A DNA stretch of 43,620 bases from Verrucomicrobiales bacterium (GCA_003140095.1 PLIU01000077.1:1-43620); one strand, 5' to 3'; counted from the stretch's first letter, positions 26,045-35,515 are shown. Notes: generated by a model from the sequence alone, not told the origin. Numbers and translations are program-made.

Positions 26045-27661
26045 GGGCGTGCTCCCGTTTTGGGCAGGGTAGTTCCAAGGTGAAGGCCGCGCCCAAGCCG
26101 GGGCCATCGCTCTGAACGGTCAACGAACCGCCCATTTCCTTGGCGGCCAGCGCGCCGCTATGGAGGCCGAAGCCGTGCCCATGCTTGCGGGTGGTGAAGC
26201 CGTGATTGAAAATGCGCGCCATATTTTCCGGCGAAATGCCAATTCCATTATCCGTGACGGAAATTCTGACGCGGCCGTGACCGTTGGCCACGCGCACCTT
26301 GAGCCGTTTGTCCGCGCGCCCCGACTCCTGGCAGGCGTACTTGGCGTTGCTGAGCAAGTTGACCAGAATTTGCAGGATTTTGTGCTTCTCGGCGTTCATG
26401 GGCGGCACAGGTTCAAACTCGCGCCCGACCTCCACGCCGTGGCGGCGCAACCCCCCCTCATTGAGGCACATGCCATCCTCGACCAAATCCACCACGTTGA
26501 TCATTTCCTTGACCCCGCCGACCATCGCGTAGTTCTGCTGCATGGCGACAATTTCCTTGATATGTTCGACGTTGCGCCGCAAGGAATCCAATTCGCTGAC
26601 GATAGCCCGCTGCTCGGCCATGAGATGTTCGGAGAGTTGCGCCAATGAGCCGGCAGATGTTTGCCCCTGGAGTCATGGGTCATGAAGCCCCCAAGGTTAT
26701 GCGCGTGCTGCCCCAGTAAGTCCACGACTTTGGCCAGTCCTGAGGTCTTGGACTGCTTGACTCGCTCCACGATCAAGCCTGTGGAGACGTTGACGCTGTT
26801 GAGCACATTGCCGACGTTATGGAGCACGTTGGTGGCGATTTCCGCCATGCCGCCCTGGCGGGATGCTTCCACCAGTTGCTTGTGGATGGTCTCCAGTTCC
26901 TGGGTTCGTTCCTCGACGCGCGCTTCGAGGTGGTCGCGCGCGGCCTCCAACGCGGCATCGCGCTGTTGAATCTGCGCCAGCATTTCGTTGAAGCGGTCAA
27001 TCAAGACTCCGATTTCATCCGTACTGCGTTTGACCGCGCGAATGGAATAATTTTTCTCTTGCGCCACGGCGCGGACCGTTCGCACCAGATCTAGAATCGG
27101 CTCCGAAATAAATCGTTGCAGGCGCGCTGACAAGAGAAGGGCGACCAGGAGTGTCAACAGGAATACAGCCACCGTAATAAAGGCAAACTGCGTCAGTTTC
27201 GAACGCAAGCCTTGCATGTTTGATTCCAAATAAATCACGCCGATGACGTCGCCTTTGGAAGTAATCGGCTCAAATAAGGCCAGCCTGTCCCGGGCAAAAG
27301 AAGATCCGTAGGCCTGGGGTTTTGGGGGCGGCGCGAAAGTGATTCCCTGCCCGGGACGATCATACTTGTCGAAAATGTTTCCGCTCCGGGAATAGACGCA
27401 GGCGCCGATGATGTTGGGTTGCGCTTCGAACGCCAAGAGCGTTTCGTTGGCGGATTGAGCATCATTAAAGTCCAGCGCGGCGGCGGTGTTGTTGCCGATG
27501 ATTCCGGCCAGGGTGAAAAGGTTCCACACCATCTCCTTGCGAAAATCAATCGTTTCAAAGGTGACGAACATGGCGCAGGCCAGCAGCAAAGCGACACTGG
27601 TGATCAGCAAGATGATGAAAATCTGCTTGTGCCGGATGGATGTGTGTTGGAAAATGCGCAT
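26034..27661 (-). pseudogene. CHASE8-HAMP sensor kinase with a single frameshift
   Basis: ATG 27661 opens a membrane kinase. It has an N-terminal helix ('IFIILLITSVALLLACAMF'), a periplasmic CHASE8-like sensor ('NNTAAALDFNDAQSANETLLAF...IIGACVYSRSG'), a second helix, HAMP, a coiled coil and a phospho-accepting segment 'NVLHNVGNVLNSVNVS'. Near 26645-26649 the frame breaks: 'GKHLPA' should continue 'LAQLSEHLMAEQRAIV', which is open in the next frame and carries HATPase ('LVNLLSNAKYACQESG', 'DNGIGIS', 'GHGFGLHSGALA') to 26034. One lost base explains it. Just downstream of YfiR and the TonB receptor, it is the expected kinase partner of that module. Confidence 0.8.
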
Positions 27662-27665
27662 AGTG

Positions 27666-28262
27666 CTAGTTCGCTTTGCCTTTCACCATGTCGGCCACCG
27701 CCAGCAACCTGGAATGGATGGTCAACCCAGCCTTCCTGGCCGCCGCGAGATCAATTTCGAGGCGGACATTTCCATTTTTGAGCACGAAGTTAATGATGCC
27801 GCCGTTTTGCGCGAAAGCTTCGTCCTCGCCCACGGTCAGAATGGGCAACGGGCTGGCTTTATCCAAGATGCCGCGCATCCGGGATGATTCTGAATCGCTG
27901 ATGAATAGAACATGGCATGGGCTGAAGTCATCGGTGCCATCGATTTGACGGATGACAATGGTGCGGCCGCCCACGGCCTTGCCTGCCACGGCGGTTCGCA
28001 ACGCCTCGCCTAGTTTGCTTTCGCCATAGAGGCCGATGGTGACGTTGGTGTTGCTGCCGGCAAACGCATTGGGCGGCCAATCGACGTATTTGATGAAGTT
28101 CAGCAGGAAAAGCGCCTTGACCTGTAAGACGGTCAGAGACCCATCGGCTCGACTAACCAGGCAAAAGCCACACCAAAGGCCGAGGCATACACTGCACGCG
28201 ATGACATAAGCCCACCAGTGGATTCTTCCCAGCCTCCGGCCCTTGAATCGGGATGTTTTCAT
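27666..28262 (-). CDS. YfiR family (DUF4154) periplasmic protein
   Basis: A 198-aa protein from ATG 28262; the track's longer ORF extends back into the TonB receptor gene. A hydrophobic export segment ('WWAYVIACSVCLGLWCGFCLV') is followed by the family core: 'LQVKALFLLNFIKYVDWPP', 'ITIGLYG'-type strand ('VTIGLYGESKLGEAL'), 'CHVLFISDSES', 'PILTVGEDEAFAQNGGIINFVL', and the conserved end 'GLTIHSRLLAVADMV'. In Pseudomonas, YfiR represses a diguanylate cyclase from the periplasm. Here it lies between a TonB receptor and a CHASE8 kinase (4-bp gap), so it probably modulates that kinase. Inference from context. Confidence 0.85.
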   Translation of the reverse strand: MKTSRFKGRRLGRIHWWAYVIACSVCLGLWCGFCLVSRADGSLTVLQVKALFLLNFIKYVDWPPNAFAGSNTNVTIGLYGESKLGEALRTAVAGKAVGGRTIVIRQIDGTDDFSPCHVLFISDSESSRMRGILDKASPLPILTVGEDEAFAQNGGIINFVLKNGNVRLEIDLAAARKAGLTIHSRLLAVADMVKGKAN

Positions 28263-28273
28263 GGATGGGAGCG

Positions 28274-30319
28274 CTAAAACCGTACGGTGACTTTGGCCAG
28301 GACACTCCTCGGTATTTCCGTCAAGGCCGGGGTTTCCTGGCTGGCGAATTCCACGTGCTGATTTTGCAGCAGGTTCGCCCCCCAAATGCCAACCTCCAAC
28401 CATTGGCGCGGACTCCAGAGCAGACCCAAGTCGGCCCGCACGTAAGAAGGAATGTCGTCGAAAGCCGTCCCAGGGGCGGGCGCGGTGCTACGGTCCACGA
28501 CATAGATCGCGCCGTTCAATTGCAAGTGGTAAGGCAGGTTGAGATAGGAACGAACTTGGAATTGTTGCCGCGGACTTTGCGGATAGTCCGAAACGGGCGT
28601 CAATCGGGTTCCCAGCCAGCTATAGCTGGCCGTCAGTCTCCAGTACTCCAGGACGCGCCACTGACTGGACAGTTCGACTCCGTAGGTATCGCCAGAGCCC
28701 GCGTTCATATAGGTGGAGGAGACGAGCAGATGCGTTGGGGATGGGCTGGTTTGAATGACCGTGGGATTGGCAACCGGGACTATTAAATTTTCATAGACAT
28801 TGTAGAATCCAGTGATGTCGAAGGACAAATTCCTGGTTGGCGCGACCCGGTAGCCCACCTCGTAGGCCAGCAATTTTTCCGCCGTGAGGTTTTGAGCCCC
28901 ATAAATGGTCGCCAAGGCAGGTGGACTCGGAGAGGGGGGCTGAAAAGCGGCTACATTCAATTGTCCATCCAACTCGAAGAGGGAGGGAGTTCGCGCGGCG
29001 CGCGAAACCGCCGCCCAAACGCTTTGGTTTTCGGCCGGCGTCCACAGCAGCCGCCCATTCGGTTCCACTTCCCATTGGACCAGGCTGTTGTCTTCGAATT
29101 TGTTGCCCAGAATAAGATGGAGCCGATCGGGCACGACCTGGATGTCATCCTGCCCGAAGATATTGAAGAGCCGGATGTGTTGGGTCTCTGGCGTCCAGGT
29201 TAACTCGAAAGACGGGGTATCCTCCACGGCCTGGTAGCGATAGCCAGTGCCCCACACGAAATCGTTCCAGGAGCCGAGAGAGAAGCGGTCCTGCAACGCG
29301 ATGTCATACGTATTTTGCTCGAGTGTCCCGAAGCCGGTTCCCTGCTCGACATGATCGAAGTAGGCTTGCAATGTCCATTGCGCCGAATCCGAAACATTAC
29401 GCGTCCATCGACCCAGGATATTGCCTCTTTGATTGTATTCAGTTGGAGTGATCAATAAGACTGACGGCGGAGCGAGGCTGACACGATCGGTTGGCGTGCC
29501 CACTTCATCATAATAATAGTCGCCTTGCAGAGTCAGGACGTTCTGGCTGGGCGGTTCCCAATCGCTGCGAAAGCCGCCCTGGGTGGAATTCCAAGCGTCC
29601 CCCGCTGATTTTTCGTAGGAGTCGTTAAGATCAGACACATCAGAACGCTTGGCATAGACGCGGTAATAGAGATTGCTGGCGAGTTCCCCGCCATAGCGCA
29701 CCGTCGCCGAATCTTGATCGACGCTCCCGACGCTGCTGGAGACCAACAGCCCCTGCGTCTCCTTGGCGCTTTTGCTGGTAATGTTGATAACTCCGTTGAC
29801 CGCGTTAGCGCCCCACAAAGTAGCGCCTGGACCGCGAATGACTTCGATTCGATCCAAATCCTCCATCACGACGTCCTGCGAGTTCCAGAACACCCCGGCG
29901 CTGGAGGGTGTATAGACCGTCCTGCCATCGACCAGGACGAGTAAGTCTCTGCCAAATTCGCCATTAAAACCTCGGGCGCTGACGGCCCATTCGTTGGCGT
30001 TAATTTGCGCCACGTCCATGCCCGGCACCAGACGAAGCGCTTCGGGCAAGGAGGTGATTCCCAGCCGACGTATATCGTCGGCGGTCACCACGGAAATGGC
30101 GGCGGGCGAGGAAAAAAGATCGGTTTGCTCTTTGGCAACGGAGGTGACCTTGACGTTGACCAACTGTTCCAAGGTCAAGTCCTCCAAATTGTCGGCGGAC
30201 TTTGAGAGTTGATTGGTGTCTGTCACCTCCGCCAAAGCCGGTATTAACACGAGCACCAAGAAGGCGCCGCAACATAACCATTGCTGGAATGATAGTTGTT
30301 GCAACATGCAAGGCTTCAT
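28274..30319 (-). CDS. TonB-dependent outer-membrane receptor
   Basis: A 681-aa receptor: a signal peptide ('WLCCGAFLVLVLIPALAE'), then 'DLTLEQLVNVKVTSVAKEQTDLFSSPAAISVVTADDIRRLG', which begins the plug domain. Plug motifs 'LPEALRLVPGMDVAQINANEWAVSARGFNG', 'LLVLVDGRTVYTP' and 'IEVIRGPGATLWGANAVNGVINI' are intact, and the 22-strand barrel ends in '...AKVTVRF' with the required terminal Phe. The substrate is not readable. Its position inside a kinase operon, directly ahead of yfiR-like and CHASE8 kinase genes, suggests signalling or sensing of an outer-membrane ligand rather than simple uptake. Its ATG follows the upstream TAG with no gap. Confidence 0.9.
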   Translation of the reverse strand: MKPCMLQQLSFQQWLCCGAFLVLVLIPALAEVTDTNQLSKSADNLEDLTLEQLVNVKVTSVAKEQTDLFSSPAAISVVTADDIRRLGITSLPEALRLVPGMDVAQINANEWAVSARGFNGEFGRDLLVLVDGRTVYTPSSAGVFWNSQDVVMEDLDRIEVIRGPGATLWGANAVNGVINITSKSAKETQGLLVSSSVGSVDQDSATVRYGGELASNLYYRVYAKRSDVSDLNDSYEKSAGDAWNSTQGGFRSDWEPPSQNVLTLQGDYYYDEVGTPTDRVSLAPPSVLLITPTEYNQRGNILGRWTRNVSDSAQWTLQAYFDHVEQGTGFGTLEQNTYDIALQDRFSLGSWNDFVWGTGYRYQAVEDTPSFELTWTPETQHIRLFNIFGQDDIQVVPDRLHLILGNKFEDNSLVQWEVEPNGRLLWTPAENQSVWAAVSRAARTPSLFELDGQLNVAAFQPPSPSPPALATIYGAQNLTAEKLLAYEVGYRVAPTRNLSFDITGFYNVYENLIVPVANPTVIQTSPSPTHLLVSSTYMNAGSGDTYGVELSSQWRVLEYWRLTASYSWLGTRLTPVSDYPQSPRQQFQVRSYLNLPYHLQLNGAIYVVDRSTAPAPGTAFDDIPSYVRADLGLLWSPRQWLEVGIWGANLLQNQHVEFASQETPALTEIPRSVLAKVTVRF

Positions 30320-32251
30320 CTATTTGGCATCCAGCATTTCACGCACTTTGCAGGCCAGAGTCGCCGGCGTATAGGGTTTGGGCAGGAACTGGACTCCTGT
30401 CTCCAGCACCCCGTGGTGTGTAATGGCGTCATCCGTGTAACCCGAGGTGAAGAGGATTTTGAGCTCGGGATCGGCCGTTTGCAACCACTCCGCCATCACC
30501 TTGCCGCCCATCAGCGGCATGATGACGTCGGTGACGACCAAACGGATCGGTGATCCTTTATGTTCACGCGCTTCTTGCAAACCTTCCTGGCCGTTGGAAG
30601 CCGAGAGCACATCATAACCTTGCGTTTCCAAGACATGGCGAGCCAGATGCCTGACGGACGGTTCATCTTCCACCACCAGCAAGGTTTCCGTCCCGCGCGG
30701 CAACGGGCCGGTCTGGCTGGATCTGGCCGCGGCATCCAGCGGCAGATCGACGCGTGGAAAATAAATTTTGAAGGTCGTGCCTTTGCCAAGATCACTATAA
30801 ACGTCGATGTAACCGCGGGATTGTTGGAGGATGGTTTGGCAGGTCGCCAGGCCCAGGCCCGTGCCTTTGCCCTTGGCCTTGGTGGTGAAAAATGCTTCAA
30901 AGAGGCGTGCTTTGACCTCCTCGGTCATGCCAGTTCCGGTATCGCTGACGCTGAACATGACATAGTCACCGGGTATGGCGCTCGCGTGTGTCCGCGCGTA
31001 GTTTTTATCCAGCGTGGCATTGCTGGTAGCGATGGTGAGGTTGCCGCCGTTGGGCATGGCATCGCGGGCATTGACGACAAGATTCATCACTACTTGTCCG
31101 ACGTAGCCGGAGTCGGCCTTGACGCGACCGATGTCGATTCCTGGAACAATGGCCAACTCAATGTTCTCGTCAAGCAGCCGCCGAAGCATCTTGTCCAAGT
31201 CTTTGATGACGTCATTGAGGTCCAGGACAACGAGTTGCACCGTCTGTTTGCGGCTGAAGATGAGCAGTTGCCGTGTCAACCCAGCGGCGCGCTGGGCGGC
31301 CGAGCGGATCGTTTCAAGATGACCGGTAAGCTCGGCGTCCGAGCCGAGTTTTTGCATCGTCAGGTCGCTGTAACCCATGATGACGGCCAGGATGTTATTA
31401 AAATCGTGAGCCACGCCACCGACCAACTGGCCGATGACTTCCATTTTTTGCGCTTCGATAAACTTGGCCTCCAAATGCCGGCGCTCGGTGATATTCTCGA
31501 TCATAGCAATGGCGAAGTCGCCGCGGCCCGCCGCATCACGGGCCACACTGACGGAGATACGCGTCCAAACCACCTGAGCGTCCTTGCGGACATAACGCTT
31601 TTCCATTTGGTAATCTTTGAGCGCGCCCTGAATCAATTGCTGATAATTGTTGGTATCCTTGGCGCAGTCGTCCGGATGGGTGAATTCTTGAAAGGTCATT
31701 CGGCTCAACTCCTCGCCGGTGTAACCGAGCATTTTCTGCAAGGCCGCGTTGGTCAGGATGGGGCGGCCATCCGCTCCCACCAGAGCGATTCCCAGGGGGG
31801 ATTGGTCGAAGATGATCCGTGAGCGTTGCTCCGTGTCATGCAGCGCCTCTTGAGTGCGCCGATTCTCCGCGCGCTCTTCAACTCCTTGCATGGCGCGGCG
31901 CACTGCCGGGACCAGCCGGGCCAGACGTTCCTTCAGGACATAATCGGTGGCGCCATTCTTGAGCGAATCAATGGCCCGCTCCTCGCCCAGCGTCCCGGAC
32001 ACAAAAATCAAGGGTATGGCCGGCCAAGTAGTATGCATGATTTTCAAGGCGGAATTCCCATCGAAGGCAGGCAGCGAGCAGTCCGAAAGAACCAGGTCAA
32101 TGCCGCCGTGTTCGAGCGCCGCCACAAAATCATCGCGGCTTTGCACGCAGGTGGCCGCACACGAAATGCCCCCGGCTTCCAGGGTCGATCGCACGAGCGC
32201 CGCGTCGTTTGGATTATCCTCCAAGTGGAGGATGTGCAGTGGGGATTTCAT
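30320..32251 (-). CDS. Hybrid kinase REC-PAS-HisKA-HATPase-REC
   Basis: A 643-aa soluble protein from ATG 32251. An N-terminal receiver ('[14 protein letters not shown]', acceptor Asp in '[13 protein letters not shown]', Lys in 'YVLKERL') is followed by one PAS ('[15 protein letters not shown]...[11 protein letters not shown]'), HisKA ('[17 protein letters not shown]'), HATPase ('[16 protein letters not shown]', 'DTGTGM', '[13 protein letters not shown]') and a C-terminal receiver ('[13 protein letters not shown]', '[13 protein letters not shown]', 'LPKPY'). All catalytic positions are present. The layout implies input phosphate at the N-terminal receiver and output at the C-terminal one. Its kinase-receiver half closely resembles the last third of the broken kinase at 22556. 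The previous receiver gene overlaps its start. Confidence 0.9.
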   Translation of the reverse strand: MKSPLHILHLEDNPNDAALVRSTLEAGGISCAATCVQSRDDFVAALEHGGIDLVLSDCSLPAFDGNSALKIMHTTWPAIPLIFVSGTLGEERAIDSLKNGATDYVLKERLARLVPAVRRAMQGVEERAENRRTQEALHDTEQRSRIIFDQSPLGIALVGADGRPILTNAALQKMLGYTGEELSRMTFQEFTHPDDCAKDTNNYQQLIQGALKDYQMEKRYVRKDAQVVWTRISVSVARDAAGRGDFAIAMIENITERRHLEAKFIEAQKMEVIGQLVGGVAHDFNNILAVIMGYSDLTMQKLGSDAELTGHLETIRSAAQRAAGLTRQLLIFSRKQTVQLVVLDLNDVIKDLDKMLRRLLDENIELAIVPGIDIGRVKADSGYVGQVVMNLVVNARDAMPNGGNLTIATSNATLDKNYARTHASAIPGDYVMFSVSDTGTGMTEEVKARLFEAFFTTKAKGKGTGLGLATCQTILQQSRGYIDVYSDLGKGTTFKIYFPRVDLPLDAAARSSQTGPLPRGTETLLVVEDEPSVRHLARHVLETQGYDVLSASNGQEGLQEAREHKGSPIRLVVTDVIMPLMGGKVMAEWLQTADPELKILFTSGYTDDAITHHGVLETGVQFLPKPYTPATLACKVREMLDAK

Positions 32252-32600
32252 GTTGAGCGTTTTTTTTCCCAAAGTGTTTGTAGCGCTCGACCAAGTCGGG
32301 CGTTTTGCGCGAGGATGAGTGGATGACCACGGGAATAATCTTCAAAGACTCGCCGGCCTTGATGATCTTCAAGACATCCAGTCCGCTGACCTTGGGCATC
32401 TTGAGGTCGAGGAGCACCAGGACGGGATGGCTGCCGGCGCGCTTTTTGAATTTCCCCCGTTGATAAAGATAATGCAGGGCGTCGGCGCCGTTGTCCACGA
32501 TGGCCACCCTGTGGGCCAAATGGTTCTGCTCCAGCGCGGTCAATATGAGTTCCGAAACCCGCGGATCGTGTTCGACCAATAAGATGTTCTTGATGCGCAT
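32214..32600 (-). CDS. C-terminally truncated receiver protein
   Basis: From ATG 32600 (GGAG at a good distance) comes a receiver of the Rcp1-like subgroup: 'ILLVEHDPRVSELIL', 'VLVLLDLKMPKVSGLDVLKII', 'IPVVIHSSSRKTPDLVERYK'. After that point the protein should continue '..GANxYVxKPV' with the switch Lys and helix 5. Instead it passes an A-rich run (GGGAAAAAAAAC) and ends '[11 protein letters not shown]', reading out of frame into the next gene. So about 35 residues including the Lys are missing. A deletion fusing this gene to the hybrid kinase start is the simplest reading. Phosphorylation might still occur, but the switch would be impaired. Confidence 0.7.
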   Translation of the reverse strand: MRIKNILLVEHDPRVSELILTALEQNHLAHRVAIVDNGADALHYLYQRGKFKKRAGSHPVLVLLDLKMPKVSGLDVLKIIKAGESLKIIPVVIHSSSRKTPDLVERYKHFGKKNAQHEIPTAHPPLGG

Positions 32601-32604
32601 GGAT

Positions 32605-34398
32605 TCAGTCTCCATGGTTGCCTCCATCGATTCTTGGGATGGAAAAGTAAAAGGTCGCCCCGCCGTCCACCACGCCTTCGGCCCAAGTGCGGCCGCCGTG
32701 GCGCTGAATAATGCGCTGAACGTTGGCCAGGCCGATGCCCGTGCCCTCAAATTGATCCTGGCTGTGCAGGCGTTGAAAGACGCCGAAGAGCTTGCTGGCA
32801 TACTGCGGATCAAAACCGGCCCCGTTGTCGCGAATAAAGATCACGTCCTCGGCGTTTGTGCCGGGAGCAGGACCGATTTCGATTTTGGCCTGGGCGCGGG
32901 CGCTGGTGAACTTGACGGCATTGGAGATCAAATTGACCAGCGCCAAGCGCAGCAACTCAGGATCTGCCCGCACGGTTGGCAACGGGTGGATTACCCAGGC
33001 AATGTTGCGTTTCTTGGTGTCAATCTGAAAATCGCCCAAGGTCTCGCGGACCAACAGATCGAGATTGACCACCGACTTTCGCACTTCCGCGCGTCCGAGG
33101 CGCGCGAACGAGAGCAAGTCGTCGATCAAGTTCCCCATGCGTTTGGTCGCTTGGAAAATGACCGTCAGATGATGGAAGTTTTCCTTTGAAAGAGAAGACC
33201 CGGCGCCTTTTTGCAAAAGATCCACGAAGCCCATGATATGGCGCAGCGGAGCGCGCAAATCGTGGGAGACGGAATAACTGAAGGCTTCCAGTTCCTGGTT
33301 GGCGGTCTGCAGTTGCGCCGTGCGTTCGACGACTCGTTGCTCCAAGTCGGCATTGAGTTGGTGGACTTTCGCCTCCGTCGCTTTGCGTTCGGTGATGTCG
33401 CGCACCACTTTCGAGACACCGATGACCTTGCGGTTGGCATCCCTGATCGGGGATGCCGTGATGGAGACACTGATCAGGCGACCGTCCTTGGTTTGTCGCA
33501 GCGTCTCAAAGTGCTCCACACTTTTGCCAAGCTTGATGTTCTCCAGAATTTGTCCCTCCTCAGGGTGCCGGTCCACTGGAATGAGGCGAATGATGGAAGT
33601 CCCTAAAATTTCTTCGGCGCCGTAGCCGAAAATCTTTTCCGCGCCTCTGTTCCAACTGGTGATGATGGAGTCTAAATCTTTGCCAATGATGGCGTCGTCC
33701 GAAGATTTGACTATGGATGCCATGAGGTTGGAAGCCATTTCAGCCTGCTTGCGCGCGGTGATGTCGCGGATGTTGCATTGGATGACCTTTTTGTCGCCGG
33801 CTTGATACACGTTGCTGACAAACTCGACGGCAACATGGCGGCCGTCTCTGGTTTCCAGCGGCAGGTTTTCATAGCGGACATACCTGTCCTTTTGCAGGCG
33901 ATCGAGCATGTCTTTGTTTGACTCAATGTCCTTGAACGGACTTAGCTCCGCGACGGTTTTGCCGATCATTTCGCTGTGAGAAAAACCCAGCAGTTCAGCC
34001 AGGAAAGGGTTCGCGTCGTTGACGCGGCCCGTGTCGGCGTCCAGAATCAGGATGCCGTCCCTCGCCGCTTCGAATAACCGGCGGTAACTAAGGTCCGAGG
34101 TGCGGATGGCCTGCTCCCCCCGTGCCTCGGCCTGTTCCTCCCGCAATTCCGCTTGCTCGGTGCGCAACTCCGCTTGCTCCGTGCGCGTCCTGGACTGTTC
34201 GGCCCGCGTCTCCGCCTGCTCCCTGCGCGTCTCGGCCTGCTCGGTGCGCGCCTCCGCCTGCTCCACGCGCGTGTCGTGGCCTGGGACGAAGGGGTTTTGA
34301 TTCACGGCTATGGCCGCTTCATCAGGAGTCACCGTTTGGCCTGAATCCTCGGCCGGTGAGGGCTTGCATTCTGTTGCTGGAGAATCGTTGAAATTCAC
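32605..34398 (-). CDS. PAS-PAS histidine kinase with heptad-repeat N-terminus; first gene of the signalling operon
   Basis: A 597-aa soluble kinase (GTG start at 34398). After a 45-residue acidic N-terminus comes a run of seven-residue repeats ('EQAEART EQAETRR' and so on, residues 46-97), an ideal coiled coil. Two PAS domains follow ('RRLFEAARDGILILDADTG' and 'SIVKSSDDAIIGKDLDS'), then HisKA ('SYSVSHDLRAPLRHIMGF') and HATPase ('LVNLISNAVKF', 'DNGAGFD', 'GTGIGLANVQRII'). This is the phytochrome-like light-repressor architecture lacking GAF. It heads the long minus-strand operon. Inverted-repeat motif d lies 37 bp upstream. Because a TATAAT ends only two bases before the GTG, the true start or promoter needs care. 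Confidence 0.85.
   Translation of the reverse strand: MNFNDSPATECKPSPAEDSGQTVTPDEAAIAVNQNPFVPGHDTRVEQAEARTEQAETRREQAETRAEQSRTRTEQAELRTEQAELREEQAEARGEQAIRTSDLSYRRLFEAARDGILILDADTGRVNDANPFLAELLGFSHSEMIGKTVAELSPFKDIESNKDMLDRLQKDRYVRYENLPLETRDGRHVAVEFVSNVYQAGDKKVIQCNIRDITARKQAEMASNLMASIVKSSDDAIIGKDLDSIITSWNRGAEKIFGYGAEEILGTSIIRLIPVDRHPEEGQILENIKLGKSVEHFETLRQTKDGRLISVSITASPIRDANRKVIGVSKVVRDITERKATEAKVHQLNADLEQRVVERTAQLQTANQELEAFSYSVSHDLRAPLRHIMGFVDLLQKGAGSSLSKENFHHLTVIFQATKRMGNLIDDLLSFARLGRAEVRKSVVNLDLLVRETLGDFQIDTKKRNIAWVIHPLPTVRADPELLRLALVNLISNAVKFTSARAQAKIEIGPAPGTNAEDVIFIRDNGAGFDPQYASKLFGVFQRLHSQDQFEGTGIGLANVQRIIQRHGGRTWAEGVVDGGATFYFSIPRIDGGNHGD
34108..34263 (-). repeat. 21-bp tandem repeat encoding a heptad coiled coil
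   Basis: About seven and a half degenerate 21-bp units encode EQAExRx heptads within the kinase N-terminus. Units differ at single bases, indicating expansion by slippage followed by drift. Every unit keeps length 21, so the frame is maintained. Copy number may vary between strains. Confidence 0.85.
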
Positions 34399-34434
34399 GA
34401 ATTATAGAATATGCAGAAAAAAACGGCGCGTGCC

Positions 34435-34450
34435 ATGGGGTGTTCACCCC
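34435..34450 (-). promoter_or_regulatory. Inverted-repeat motif copy d (GGGGT-N4-ACCCCAT)
   Basis: On the minus strand this reads GGGGTGAACACCCCAT then GGCACGCGC, very like copies b and c. It faces the 18.8-kb signalling operon. A CATATT lies about 21 bases on and a perfect TATAAT (34401-34406) slightly further, but the latter almost touches the GTG start. An operator upstream of the core promoter is inferred. Confidence 0.55.
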
Positions 34451-34477
34451 GTCCCTTAAATCAGACTTTTGTCAACA

Positions 34478-34491
34478 GGGGTAAACACCCC
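34478..34491 (+). promoter_or_regulatory. Inverted-repeat motif copy e (GGGGT-AAAC-ACCCC)
   Basis: GGGGTAAACACCCC lies 27 bp from copy d in the divergent region between the kinase operon and the ABC transporter. The right flank (CGTAGCCC) fits the motif's plus orientation, toward the ABC genes 260 bp away. It may instead be a second operator for the kinase operon. The remainder of the 350-bp region (34492-34752) contains only weak open frames that I do not consider genes. Confidence 0.45.
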
Positions 34492-34752
34492 GTAGCCCAA
34501 TGGCCAAGCAATTGGGTGATGTGCCATGCGTGATAAGAATCATTACCCGAAACCCGACGAACTGATGTGATGTACACTATAGCGACAATCCATCCGATCA
34601 AGCACGATCCAGGCAACTCAGGAGTGACTTACCGCCGAACACCTGGAATCTCAAATAAACGTCCGAAGAAGCAAAAAGCTCGAGGTTTTTCGAGCATTTC
34701 GAGATTGCTCTCTCTGGCAATGTCCGTTAGTCTGCCGTGCCGTATAGATGCC

Positions 34753-35511
34753 ATGAACCCAGCCATCGAAACCAGCAACTTGACCCGTGACTTCGGGAAC
34801 TTTCGCGCCGTCAACCAACTCAATCTACGGGTGGAAGCGGGGCGGTTTTACGGTTTTCTGGGGCCCAACGGCGCGGGCAAATCCACCACGATCAAGATGT
34901 TCACGGGCCTGCTGGCCCCGAGCGGAGGCACGATGCGCATTCTCGGCCAGGACATGAGCGACGCGCGGCGCGCGCTGGAAGTCAAACGCCACATTGGCGT
35001 GGTGCCGGAAAACCTCGCGCTGTTCGATAACCTGACCGCGCGCGAGCACCTCACGTTCATCGGCCGCATGTATCTTTTGCCCCCGGCCACGGTTCGCGCG
35101 CGTTGCGACGAATTGCTGGCGATGATGGACCTCGCGCACGAGGAAAAAAAGCTCACGCTCGAATTCTCGCATGGCATGAAGAAGAAACTGGCCCTGGCCG
35201 CCGCGTTGATTCCCAATCCCGATTTGTTGTTCCTGGACGAGCCGTTTGAGGGGGTCGATGCCGTCGCTTCGCGCGTGTTGCGCGACACGCTCAAACAGTG
35301 CGTCGGGCGCGGCGCGACGGTCTTTCTGACCTCGCACGTCCTGGAGATTGTGGAGAGACTCTGCACCGACGTGGGCATCATCGCGCATGGGGAACTGGTG
35401 CATCAAGGCACAATGGAGGAGTTGAGGCGCGCGGGTTCGCTGGAGGACAAGTTCCTGGCGGTGGTCGGCGAAGAGGGGCACGAGGCGCAGAAGTTAAGCT
35501 GGCTGGAATGA
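34753..35511 (+). CDS. ABC transporter ATP-binding protein (ABC-2 exporter type)
   Basis: A 252-aa ATPase from ATG 34753; the track's 62-residue N-extension shows no homology and lies in the divergent promoter region. Walker A is 'GPNGAGKST', the Q loop is in 'VVPENLALFDNLTARE', the signature is the variant 'LEFSHGMKKKLALAAAL', Walker B is 'LLFLDEPFEGVD', and the H loop is 'LTSHVLEIVERL'. All are present. The type (DrrA/NatA-like) powers export of lipids, drugs or polymers. It precedes the permease by 4 bp, clearly one operon. Substrate unknown. Confidence 0.88.
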   Translation: MNPAIETSNLTRDFGNFRAVNQLNLRVEAGRFYGFLGPNGAGKSTTIKMFTGLLAPSGGTMRILGQDMSDARRALEVKRHIGVVPENLALFDNLTAREHLTFIGRMYLLPPATVRARCDELLAMMDLAHEEKKLTLEFSHGMKKKLALAAALIPNPDLLFLDEPFEGVDAVASRVLRDTLKQCVGRGATVFLTSHVLEIVERLCTDVGIIAHGELVHQGTMEELRRAGSLEDKFLAVVGEEGHEAQKLSWLE

Positions 35512-35515
35512 TGAA

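Noticed and set aside
30560-31822. 420-aa plus-strand ORF
   Set aside because: Antisense shadow of the intact hybrid kinase 30320-32251; no recognisable domain.
34401-34406. TATAAT as the -10 box of the signalling operon
   Set aside because: It ends two bases before the GTG start, so a transcript from it would begin inside the coding frame. It is kept only as a possibility unless the true start lies further down.
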